Source: Coniferiporia sulphurascens
Lineage: Eukaryota; Basidiomycota; Agaricomycetes; Hymenochaetales; Hymenochaetaceae
Direction of reading: 5' to 3'
Assembly: GCA_002794785.1 (NCBI GenBank)
Contig: NBBA01000014.1
Span: 806,001-870,000, forward strand
Length of the DNA: 64,000 bases
The translations under genes were made by a program, and so were the position numbers. How positions within the stretch are numbered: the first letter of the stretch is position 1; every line of letters begins with the position of its first letter. Below, piece after piece: positions 11,839 to 22,850 of the stretch. The notes under the pieces were generated by a model. That model was not told where the DNA came from. It saw only the letters and a list, made by a program, of their open reading frames with translations, and made no database searches.

Positions 11839-14638
11839 ATGGAGCATGGCGACGAACTGTGTCGGCTGTATGACAAGCTTAATCTCACTGGGCGCGTCTA
11901 CAGACTGGGAACAGACCCGGCTGGCCATGGGGGCTTTGCGGACATCTGGGAGGGTTTGCTCGTCGAGCGGGGTGGGACCCTCGCTACTGACACGGACAGC
12001 GACAATAACGATGGACAGAGGGTAGCTATTAAGGTCCTGAAGGAGTACGGTAATTCTACCGCCATCATAACTCTTCGGAAAGTACGTCCCATAATCCTGT
12101 CGTCGGTCTGAACTGTACTTCGTTTGAGATACTGAGTCTTCCCATTTCCACTTTCTTTTTTCTACCGGTAACTCAGAGGCTGGTTCGGGAGGTGCGCGCG
12201 TGGTCAAAGCTTCATCATCGAAATATCTTGAAGCTGCTTGGCTTCGTGTACGGCTTTGACGGGCGGAGCCAGCTTGCGAGCCTCGTTTCCCCTTGGATGG
12301 TAAATGGTACGGCAAAGCTTTACCTGAAAGACCGTGCGACCCCCGAGCGCATTCGTGTGGTGAGTATGCCCTTATGCGTACTTGGGCTCATCTGGAATTT
12401 ATAAATCTTGCCACCAGCTCACCAACGTCGCGGATGGGCTGTGCTACCTTCACAAGCACGAAGTGATCCATGGCGACTTAAAAGGGGTACGTTTGAGTGC
12501 TTCTTTCCTTTCGCATACAGTTCGGGTCCTCGCTGTCTCTTGAGCATATGTCCATTCACCTCCTAATTTCGAAATGGCTTCAAGCCATCCTTTGATAATA
12601 TTCTGGCCAATTATCGGTCCCGTGTCCATTTGTTCCTATACCTTCAGATTTTAAAGCTTATGGAAGCTCATTAAATAACTTTCAAGGACAATATTTTGAT
12701 AGACGAGCACTTCGAACCTCGCTTGGCCGATTTTGGACTCAGCAAGCTTTTGACCGAGACTAGTGATACGGCCACTGCTACCGGTACAGCGGAGCTCTTG
12801 GGAAGCGCCCGTTGGATGGCGCGCGAGCTGTTTCTCGACTCGCCCGGTGTTACCGTCGAAAGCGACATCTGGGCGTTCGGTATGACGTTGTTCGTAAGTT
12901 TTCGAGTGAAATAACATGTATGTGGTATTGTGTCTAACAAACGGAATCATGATTATAGGAACTTTTTACGGGCCTCGTTCCGTTCCATTACCTCCGTAAT
13001 CAGCAGATAATTCTTCACCTGTATAAGGGCGGCCTTCCTGAGCGCCCGGAGGATTGCGCGAACATCGACGATAATATCTGGGAACTATGTAATGCTTGCT
13101 GGGAGGAGAACCCCAAGCTCCGGCCGTCAATGAGTGTACTCACTAAGCGTCTTTGGGGACTTGATCTCAACTGTAGGCTGGGATCCAAGCGGCGTCGAGG
13201 AGATGATGCATCCCCCGAGCGTACCAGAAGTGGTGGCAAGCGTACGTCAATGTCTCCTGAAGGTCGTGTGCGCAAGTCACCGAAGTATTCCATGTTCGCC
13301 GAGCTTGCCGGGGAGACAGGTTCTTCTCCGGGCACGTCGCACGTATCTCGCGCCCTTGTGCGCACACCCACACCCCAGTCGGCCACCCCGTCGTCATCCG
13401 GATCTACTTCAGATCACCCGCTCAGCTCCGGGTCGAGCTCTCGTAGAAGCAGCGGAAGCGACTTCACGGGAGGAGTAGACCCTCGCCGCCTGTTTAAGCG
13501 TTCAAATAGAGAAATTTATGACAGGCTGTACCATCATCATACCAACGGGCAGGAAAGCCGACCCACGCGCACATACTCCGAGCCAGTCATACAGGATACG
13601 CCTGCGCGATATCTCCCGGAAGCATCGGGGCTCGGCCTCGACACGGGTGCCCCTGCTCATTCAAATGCCCTTGATTTGGAGGTCTCGACTGCTCTCATCT
13701 CCCCTCAGCGTGGGGAGTTCAACCCCGTTGGCACGTTCCCTAGACATCCCCCTGGATACCCTTATCAACAGCAACAGCAGCAACATTACGCTCATCCTTA
13801 CAATGGAAATGGAAACTACTTGTTTTCAGCAAGCCTGGACAGTTTAACCCAGTATTTTGACCCCCATAGCGCGTATCATCCAAGTCAGTGGGAATCCTTA
13901 CCTTATATCCCGCCCCTTCCCCATTCGTCTTCGTCACTGTACGAGCTCCAACCCGGAACGGCGGAGTACAACGAGATGCTTGCGCTGCAGGAGCAGCGCA
14001 TATACTCCAACTCGCCATTTTTACCCCTCCCGTCGACGAGTAATGAGGGCGATCCACTATTGGACTACTCCCCTCGGGAACCCTTATTGTCCCCGCGTCA
14101 TATCGGTCCTCTGTTCTCCGAGGCCTTCGCCAGTGACTATGACGAGCCGCAACCTTTGACGTCTTCCCCATTGCTAAACGAATCCTTTTCTTACTCGGAA
14201 TCATTTACCGTCCCGAGCGCTGGACCTCGCCGTTCGCGTTCCCCAAAAGTGGATTTTACGACATTGCAGCACGGCGTTATTTCTCCCGCTTTCTCTGCTG
14301 CAGAGACACCCGTCATGGCTATGCGAAGTCTGCTCGATGAGTCGCCCCTTATTGCAGACGGTGATTCTTTTGATGCCGATTCGTTCGATCCGTTCGACGA
14401 AGAGGAATCATCACTTTTCGGTGGGTTTTATGTCGCAGAGACAAGTCCCGAAGTGCGCACATACGGAGATGCTCGTGCTCGTGCGGATGCGGATAACACA
14501 CCACATGGCAGCCCGCAGCGGCTTACGTTTTCGCTCCCTCTGCACTCGCGGCGTCCCCATGAGCAGGCATTGACGAGTGACAAAATTGCGGAGCAGATGC
14601 AGATGCCGCCGACGCCCAGGGTGTCGCCGCTGATGTAG
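11839..14638 (+). CDS. protein kinase (TKL-like) with about 490-residue disordered C-terminal tail
   Basis: Five exons (11839-12081, 12177-12359, 12418-12486, 12687-12893, 12959-14638) give 793 residues. Kinase landmarks in order: glycine loop GHGGFAD (29-35), VAIK lysine (Lys65), catalytic loop VIHGDLKGDN (HGD in place of HRD, catalytic Asp162, Asn167), DFG (180-182), an activation segment ending in RWMARE, and DIWAFGM. HGDLKG is common in the expanded basidiomycete TKL-type kinases, so activity is likely. From about residue 305 the protein is a Ser/Pro/Asp-rich tail with many SP/TP sites, a QQQQQQ run and acidic patches, ending PPTPRVSPLM. The tail has no recognisable fold and may be a scaffold or phosphorylation platform. 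Introns are phase-clean. The G-alpha gene lies just upstream on the same strand; a functional link is only inference. Confidence 0.88.
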
Positions 14639-15474
14639 CCTGGCGAGTCTGTTGAAGACTCAGCTTTTTGCTTAGGCCGCCGAAACACCTGATGTCTTAT
14701 GCGAAGACGTGATGTGCCATTTCGGTGGCGGTTTCGTTTCCGTTGATATTTTATGCGCCAATGCGTGAGCCATAGGTGGCACGGTTTTCCTCCAGGATCG
14801 CGCAGTTTGAGCAACAAACAAGAGCGCGTTTCCTCAGCAAAGGGGCGTTCGCCAATCTCGCTGCAATAGCTCGAGTGCTCAAAGGCGCCAACGAAACGGA
14901 AAGGCTCAACGCATACATCGATATGCTATTCCCTATTTATGCATTGCTCCCTCCATCTTGCCGCTTTTCCAATCCGTATACCTACATACCTACACTGATT
15001 ATGCCTCATCTACGGATCTTCACTTACCATGTCGCTTGTCTGCCTGCCATTTTTGTTTTCTAAAACTGCTGACCTTTTTTATCCGCACAATAATTTACCG
15101 GCGAAGAGTCAAAGCATTTGTTGCATTATTATTAGGCTTGAATACATGGTGTACGTGCCGCTTCGTCACCAGGATGGAAAAAGGGTTGGACCGATTGCTC
15201 TTGACTTCTTACCGCGTTATTTTTCTTACGAGTCCGCAAGATCAAACCGCCTGGAAAAATTCATTGACGATTTTTAGTGCTACAGGTATTCAAACTTGTC
15301 GCTAGCGGCATGACGTCTGGGAAAAATATGTTCTTCGTCTTTTTTTTTTGTCTCGTTGACATTTATTTGGTATCAACTGCTCTGGGTTCTGAGTCAACTT
15401 CAAGGTTCCGGCGCCGACACGAGGCACGCTGGCAACGTCCGAAGGAACTGTTTTCAATATCCACTCTGGCTACT
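14639..15474. other. intergenic region containing an unexplained coding-like fragment
   Basis: About 840 bp between two same-strand genes. A frame from 14776 encodes a peptide with a coding-like run (RVLKGANETERLNAYIDML) but has only a GTG at its head and no ATG. A second frame from about 15100 encodes YVPLRHQDGKRVGPIALDF. They may be 5' exons of the next gene, remnants of another gene, or chance. I could not connect them by consensus splice sites. Confidence 0.35.
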
Positions 15475-18123
15475 ATGTCCTCTACAACACATCCCGATAC
15501 GATCTCAGGCGACTTGAATGCGGCGATAACGGGAGTCGTGTCTGAGGTTTATGCACTGCCCCAGACCACCGCTTCTTCGACCTCGCTTGAATCGATCTCT
15601 ACTGTCAGCACAAACGCGACTGCGCGAGACTTGACTGGGACGGGTCGTATTATAGGGAATGTATACGATCACCTGGGCGACCAGCTTGTTCCATGGCTGA
15701 ACAGATTGGGCCAGCGCATCGGGTTGAAACCTAGAGACCTAGCCGGTACAATGCAGACGGGCGAATCTTCGTTCGACAGGAACATTACCGCGCCCAATCT
15801 GGTCGGGGCAGGTCGTACTTTGGGCCTCCTTTTTGACTTCACAGGTTCCATCCTCGAACGACGTCTCAGTAGCTTTGCCGAGAATATCGGTGCCGGTCCC
15901 GAAGCCACTGCGCGGCGTATCCGTGACGAATTTCGGCGCTTCAGAATCATGTACGGGCGCAATGCCCTACGCTCAGCCAGTGAAAGCGAGCACGTCCTTA
16001 GGGAGTACTTAGATCCGCGCAGTCGATTCATGTCTGATGTTTACCGGCTTATAGGATACCTAACGTGAGTACAACGTAATTTAGCCCCTGACTCCTAACT
16101 CTGTCCCTATGTTGTAGCTCAGACATTGCCGCAAATCAGTACCGGGCGCTTTACAGCATCATTAGTCTTATAATATGGGACCCATCATTCTCAACCCTAT
16201 TGAATTACACAGGAGCTTCTCAACACATTTTGTATCTTCAACGTCAATTGGAAATGTACAGCCGAAGCGACCGCGATCTGCTTCTCTTGCCGAGTCGGAA
16301 GGCACTGCTGAGTCTACCAGACATCAGATTGAATTCGATGGCCAGGGATTTCAAAGATGTTGATTACAAACTCCATTTTCCCATGGAAGCGCAGACAAAA
16401 GGCTTGCAGCTGCTGCGGTCAATCGAGTAAGACACTCTTGATGCTTATAAAAGCTGCCAGAACAGGTAGTGAATAGCTGATTGCGTCCCTAACTGCAGAG
16501 ACCCGGACCTGTCTTTCTTGGTGACGCGCCATCTCGCTGACAGCTTCGTACCGGACGAGATGCTTTTATTTCAGAGGGAATTGCCTGCCGTGCTACTGAA
16601 GGCTCTCAGAACGTGTTTCTCCACCTTGGAGCTAGATTCGTTCGAGTCCCTCGTGCACCATTGCATTGATTGGATTTTACCTCACAATCACGGGCTTTAT
16701 GGCTTCCGTGAGGCTGTGAAAGACTGGAAGGTTCTCCTAGGTCACATGCTTAGGTGGGTGGAGCTTTATTGCTAAGTTATCCATGTGTAATAACAGTTAT
16801 GCTATCAGAATGCCAGATAAATTTCCTCACATCTCCTCCTACTTTCTTAGCTTAACATCAATGGAAATACTGCTCCAGCAAACGCTGATGTTTAAGGTCC
16901 CTCCTTTTTATCTCGAGTTTGTGTACTCAGCGCTTTCTATCCATTTTGGCCAGTTCCGCTTAATGTCATCAGAATCGGCCTCTATGGAGGGAGAGGATAA
17001 TGACGCTGAAATAACGCGCGGATGCGCTGAGAGAATTTGGAACAACGTCTCTAGTCAGCCCAATCAATTAGCACTCGGCATTCTCCTTCAGTGCTTCCCC
17101 CAGCCTGCACTATTAGATGAGGTACAAATGATTGTGCCGCGCGGACAGAAGATATGGGACTTGTCGCTCCAGCTCGTTTGTTTGCTAGACAGGTGTGTTC
17201 AATCATCCTCTTCTAATCGATTCTTCATTTGCCTGTTGATACGTGGAAAAAAACGATCCCAGTCACGACAAGGAGATCCAAACTTCTGTTGAAAGAAATC
17301 TTAAACTGCTCTGCACTATAGATCGCTATATACGAATGGCTATACTGACTGCGCTCAAACGTACACCTACGTACTTGGAGCGTCTATCAGAAGCTATCAA
17401 TGACAAGAAAGAAAGGCGCAAGCTGGACAAGGAGTTTGGATTGTCGACTTACAAGAAAAGCCAAAATCAATACGGGCGCAAGTTAGTCCTCTTTCGACAC
17501 ACTGCAACTGTGAATGGACTGGAGGAGATTCACATTGAGGTAAGGTCGAAGATTTTGTTGGTGCGATATTTTTATTATGGATCAACGTTTTACTTTAGCG
17601 GAGACCGATGCTAAGGAAACTCTATTGCCTAACATGCTCCGAGATAAACTACAGGAACGGTATCTGCGATTCAGAAGAACAAGAAACGCCCGTTACATGG
17701 GATACCATCCGCTTGAATTCGGAGCACCATTTGTGGCTCGATGTGCCGCCTGGCTCTACATTTCACGTTTCGGAAGACTCGGAAAATGGATTTGTCCACC
17801 ATCCAGTACTCGCAGGGTTCACCTCTGACGGACAAGCGCGATACCTTGCAGGGGCATACGACATTCGGGACCAGATGAGATGGAGCACAGTTGTTGAAGG
17901 CGCATGTTGTGCTGTCATATATGATCCCAAAGTCATGCGGATAGTTGAAGTACAGCATTTCATGGTACTTGTCTTGCGGGAAGATCCCGCCCCTGTATCG
18001 AGGAAAGAAGAAGCTCGTCTTTCGAAGGTCGGAGCTAGAGATAAAACCGGGCCGGTCTATTGGGAGAAAGCTGACTGCGATTTGGGGGCTAAGGTTTGGG
18101 ACGTAGATGTAGATATTAACTAA
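15475..18123 (+). CDS. large hypothetical protein with C-terminal DUF3421-like domain, 765 residues
   Basis: Six exons (15475-16064, 16118-16426, 16499-16753, 16851-17192, 17263-17539, 17599-18123) close to 766 codons with GT-AG introns throughout. The N-terminal 120 residues are Thr/Ser-rich. Residues 120-580 are helical and unrecognised, with regular Leu/Arg heptad-like stretches. The last 175 residues are beta-rich and carry HPVLAGFTSDGQARYLAGAY followed by W-S-T-V-V and a V-x-H-F-x-V-L end, resembling the DUF3421 / farnesoic-acid-methyltransferase-like repeat (carbohydrate-binding-type beta sandwich). The start is the first in-frame ATG after a splice-poor region; reading upstream reaches 15277 in the same frame, so a longer N-terminus cannot be excluded. 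In exon 6 a competing frame (from 17577) was discarded because the phase-0 junction gives the frame with the domain. Confidence 0.75.
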
Positions 18124-18911
18124 ATTGACTACAAACCTTGGGTACTGTGCCATGCAACTTGATGGCCCGAAGGATAGCGCCGTGCCAAGCAACGAACTTC
18201 AATTTAGGGGTGTGACACCGCTAAACATACATAATACTACGGGTTGTACTGCGTGTCATGAGATCATTCGTGTAGTTCGCGGTTCCCCGAGGCCTGAGAC
18301 AGGGGAAAACATGGCTGTAAGATTAAATGATACTATAACGAAGACGTACACCGAATGCCAATAATTTCAAATCACCCACATCCAATAATCGAGTACGTTT
18401 GACCCGCATCAGGCTTCGCTCGTGCCTGACTCGGACAAATTGATACATGTATAAGTAACCAGCATCTTGCAATAAGTAAACTGTAAATCAGCACTGCCTT
18501 AAGCTGACGTAGGCGTCATTTACTGTTAGCGTCAATAATGCATCTTAATATTCAATTCGAATAGTGGGCAAATGACGTTGTCAGTAAGACATGAGACGTC
18601 GGGCGAGGCTATACAGTGGATACAGGGGTGGAGGATATTTAAGTATACATCAAACAGCGACAGCAATTATTTAAATACTGACCTAGCTAATCATAGAGGG
18701 GAGGGGGTAGAGATAAGAGATAAAAAAGAGGAACGGACTAAGAATGAAGGAAGGATGTAGGAATAGAAGGACTGCTAAGAGGGACTAAAAAAAGTCAGAA
18801 ACAGTGGGTGGTATGAGGGGATGCCTTGGCATTAGCAGAGAAACCACTGTAAGATCAAGAATGCCTCCGGAAAGATGCTCTAGGATGGATATGTGTGGGA
18901 AAGGCGTTAAG
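18124..18911. other. convergent intergenic gap
   Basis: AT-richer stretch between the 3' ends of the plus-strand hypothetical and the minus-strand SDS3-like gene. Small frames only; nothing recognised. Confidence 0.5.
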
Positions 18912-21900
18912 CTATGCCCCATTCCCAAGTTGGGCAACTGTCATTTTGGTCGGCGCCAAGTGTGCCGAATCTACACCAGTAGCCGACAGCAGCGGCTGGG
19001 CTGGTCCAGCAAGCACCGACGGGCCAGGATACAGTCCATGTCCAAGCCCAAGCCCATGGCCGAGCCCGTTCGAAGGCTCATCCGGGCGTGTCCCTGGACC
19101 AGCGAGTCCAGGTGTACCGAGTCGGCTGCCTGCCCCGCCGGGAGTGCCTGGACCAGTGTAAACAGATGCGGGTGTAGGCAAGGGCTTTGAGGCCAAAGGT
19201 GAGACTGGACGTGCACTAGGACCCTTCGGTGTCGATGCGTTCGTCCGGGGCGATGCATGCACGGACCCTAATGGCACACGTGATGGCGAATGCAGGTGGT
19301 TTGCATATATCGGACCCGCGCCTGGCCCTACTCCGGGCCCCGAAGGTGGCGGTGGAGAGCTCTGCAGCATTCCATTCCGTTGGCGGGGCGAGCTGACCCC
19401 ATTCGAGCTCTGACGTGAGTGAGTGTGCATGAGCCGCCCCGGGCCATCCATCGGCGGCTGGCCGTAGGGTCCGTCAGGCTGCTCATAACGTGCGCGACCG
19501 TGCACATTTTCATCTGACCACTGCTCGCGTCGCAGTTCTCCCGGGCGAGGAGTGAAACCGGTTTGCATCGCCTGCGTCGGCGTCATCACGAATGGTGCTG
19601 TCTGTGACCTGTCCGGTGGTGGTCCAAGCTGATTCATCGATGGTGGCTGGGGAGCGGATCCCATAAGCGTAACCCGTCCGCGTTCTCTCTCCCTCTCCCG
19701 GTCCCGGTCTCGATCCCTGTCCCTATCCCACGTCTCTGCATTGTCTTGTTTCCAGTACGGGCTCGAGGAAACGGGTTTTGACATAAGGTCTATTCGCTCA
19801 ATAGTAGGCGGAGGTTGCCGTGGTGCAGAATCATGTTCGGACATATGTCGGTCCGGCTCGTACGAGCGGGAGATGGTGTGTTGCGATGCGCCTACCCCAC
19901 TAGCACGCGATGACGGCGGGTGGTGGTGATGTGTATCATGTCTGTGACGCACGACATGATGATGATGAGGAACGCCCTGCAGTGATTGGTGGACCGGTGT
20001 GTGCCGATGAACATGTTGACTCTGTTGCAGCGGTGCCGCGTGCTGCGTATGTGTACGAAGGTGCTCGTCCTGAATGTCCTTGATCCCGTTCTCATGCCAC
20101 ATCCCAGACCTCTCCGCTCTCTCCCTCTCTACCTTACTTTCACGTTCTCGGCCATCAAATATCTGGCCATCCTTGTTCCCATTTACATTCGCACGTCTGT
20201 GATCCTTCCCATATCCGTTCACTGCCGGCTGCTTCGACGGACCTGCGCCCGCAGTCGAGCTCAACGCTGCGCCTGAGGGCACCTGTGCCCAATGCTGCCC
20301 AGGCCCACTCGTCACGCCATACGGTGGTCCTCCGTTCGGCAGTCCCCCGTGACCATAACTCTCTATCGGCGGAGGTGAGGGCGTACGTCGCGGCGGACGG
20401 GCGTTATGCGCAGGATAGCTCCCCATAGGAGGCGCGCCAGGACCCTGCATCACACGAGCACCTGGATGATGGATGCTACCCATCGGCGGACCAGGCTGTG
20501 GGTGATGATAGACGCGTCCAGAGGGTTGTGGAGGTGTGGCATACGGAGGGTGTACAGGAATCGGAGCCTGTGGAAGTCCAAGACCAAAGGGGGCGTGTCC
20601 TGGAGGAGGTATACTAATCCCTGTGGGTGTGCTATAATCTATGAAATGTTGCTCGAAGAGCGGAGCCATGCCCATCCCAGGCCCGATTTCGCCCGTTACG
20701 GACTGGTGAAAGCTGCGGGCACGAGGTGTGGTGAGGATCTGTAGATCATTCTGAATTTCTTGCGCAGAAAGCACAGATAAAGCCGGATACGCGTAGCCCT
20801 GGCCTGCTGGCTCTCTACGCTTGCGTTTTAGTGTTGGACGCTGGGGATTCGCGTCCATTGACGCGTGCTTCACGAGATCGCGGATGGATAAACGCTTCGG
20901 AGCCATGGGTACGGATGGCGGTTGAGGAATACAACGAACTGTAGGCGAAAATAAGTCACCGGGAAGAGCGAAGAGATAAACGGCATACCGGGAGGATCGC
21001 GCTCGAGGATGCGCTTTTCTCGTTCGAGTCTTCGCCTCTTTCCGTTCGTCTCTGCAAACATCTCCGTTTGAAGCGCGTCTCGCTCGAACTAAACCATGTT
21101 TTAGACAGACGTAGATTTTAAAAAAAATATGAACGCACCCTCCACCAGTTCCAGACGCCGTCTTCTTCTCCTTTACGCATGAGCAATACATGATTGTCGT
21201 CATATTGTCGTTTCTTTGCTGCCAATTCGAGCCTCCTGTCGTGTCGGACCTGTAGCTCAGTCTGCAAGTGGATCATTTCTGGATGGACGCCTGGAAATCG
21301 TTATTAGACAGGCTGCACAATAACAAAATGTTGCAAAACGAACCTCGAAGCACCATGGCTTCCTCTACAGCCATTTCCTCCATTTTCTCCACGTACAAAG
21401 CTTCGCGAAGAAGCGCGAAGCGAAGCTCAATTCCAGCCAGGACATCTAAGGCTTCCGCACGGTGGGCGGGTTGCACATCCAGTTCCGCTTCCTCTGCTTC
21501 TACCTCTGCTTCAACATCAGCATCCGGGTCAACATCCGCATCGGCCTGGTCTGCATTCTCGACATCTTCTTCATTCTCATTTTCATTATCATTGTCGATG
21601 TCAACGTCCGCGTCTACGTCGGCTCCGGCTTCAGGCTCTGTGGGCTCTGTTTTGACTACTTTTTCTGGAGATGCGCGGGGCACAGAAATCTTTGCAGTAT
21701 CTTCTCTGCCTTCATCCTCTGGTTCGGGCGAAGTAGAAGGGGAGGGAGTAGGGGTCTTAATGAGCTGCTGTCCGGCCATGATCGAGCTCCCAGCAGGCGC
21801 AAGCGGCACGACGGGCGCAGTGTCAGCGTTCTTCGCCAGCGTACCGTCGTCGTCACCAGCGTCTGAAGCAGCGTTGGACTCTTCATCGTCATTTGGTGGA

Positions 21901-22532
21901 TCATCCTCCTCGGACTCGACCTCGGACTCGACCCAACCCGACTCGTCGTCGCCGTCGTCTTCCTCAGTGAGTGCCGTAGACGAGTCGCGAGTAGTGTCTT
22001 TGGGCGGAGGGATGGCTGATGGGAGGGGATTTTCTGCGGCGTCCGCGTCTTCGTCCTCAGAGTCTTGATCGGCGAGTCTTTCGCCACCGTCGTCAGCGTC
22101 TGGCGCGGGCTGGTGCGACGGGGCCTGGCCATCATCGTGCTCGTCGTCCGCATTGTCGGGAATCTTGGAGGTGTGAGAGAGGGCGTCGAAACCATGGTTT
22201 GAGTTCTTGGAAACGGCGCTGGCGGGCTCTTCGCTGTCGGTGGCCTTCCTGCCGGGGGTCTTGTAGGCCCAATTCCACATGGGCTCGGGCACGATACCGT
22301 TGCGCTTCTTGGCGACGCGTCTGCTGGCCTCAGGCGTGTCGCTATGAGTCGAGGCGCGGCTTCCGTCCTGTTCGTCTTCTGTGAGCTCGGAGAGCTCAGA
22401 GCTGCTGTCGAGGCCGGCAGCCTTGGCCGTCGACGGGGGCTTCTTGGGCGGGGGCGCGGGAGGCGGGGAGGGGGAGGGCGAGGCCGGCGTGAGCGAGCCA
22501 GAGGATGCTCGATAATCGGACATCGCTGACAT
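18912..22532 (-). CDS. SDS3: SDS3-family histone deacetylase complex subunit with long low-complexity tail, 1155 residues
   Basis: Four exons on the minus strand (22532-21344, 21290-21139, 21088-20989, 20938-18912) close to 1156 codons. Residues 1-350 are acidic and Pro/Ser-rich, including DADVDADVDIDNDNENENEE. The Sds3 core spans about 350-480: a helix starting ALDVLAGIELRFALLREALY, then VHPEMIHLQTELQVRHDRR, LELAAKKRQYDDNH and VWNWWR. It is followed by a basic helix (GKRRRLEREKRILERD). Sds3 proteins dimerise and hold the Sin3-Rpd3 deacetylase complex together in the nucleus, so a chromatin role is expected. The last ~690 residues are Pro/Gly/His-rich with HHHH tracts and a DR/ER repeat, much longer than in yeast Sds3. 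The 3' exon alone reads as a separate 763-codon frame; the splice from the Sds3 core in phase argues for one protein. No catalytic motif is expected or seen. Confidence 0.85.
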
Positions 22533-22850
22533 CGTAGTCGGCGGCGGCGGCGGCGTCGGGGGCGACGTCGACGACGGCGGGCAGTGACAAGAGTTGTCTA
22601 CGGGGGCGACTTGAAGGGACAGTGTCCGTTATGAGAATGCGCACGTGACTGGCTCGACATTTAAATTTCCTGCCGAATGCGGCAGGCGAAGTTTCGCAGG
22701 CAAACAAAGGGCTCTACGTTGTCTGCTCACCGGTATCATACTCTGTGGCTCGTCGACATCCACCCAGATATCGGGGGGAAAAGGGAAGCATGTCTATTGA
22801 TCCAGCGGGGAGTAGACGTAAGTCCCCAATTACTACGATACTGACTTTTT
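22533..22850. other. intergenic gap between two minus-strand genes
   Basis: Contains a ggcggcggcggc tract just 5' of the SDS3-like start (about 22540-22555). This is probably the SDS3 leader and promoter plus the VWA8 3' region. Confidence 0.45.

Noticed and set aside
17577..17828. Alternative frame in the last exon of the DUF3421-like gene
   Set aside because: The phase-0 junction from the previous exon leads into the other frame, which runs 175 codons and carries the domain.
19660..20000. Tandem simple repeats as a possible satellite or mobile element
   Set aside because: The repeats encode the DR/ER and His-rich low-complexity tail of the SDS3-like protein and stay in frame.
21268..22068. 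Plus-strand open frame of 266 codons, Ser-rich
   Set aside because: It is the antisense of the acidic SDS3 exon (Glu/Asp codons read backwards as Ser/Phe); compositional shadow.
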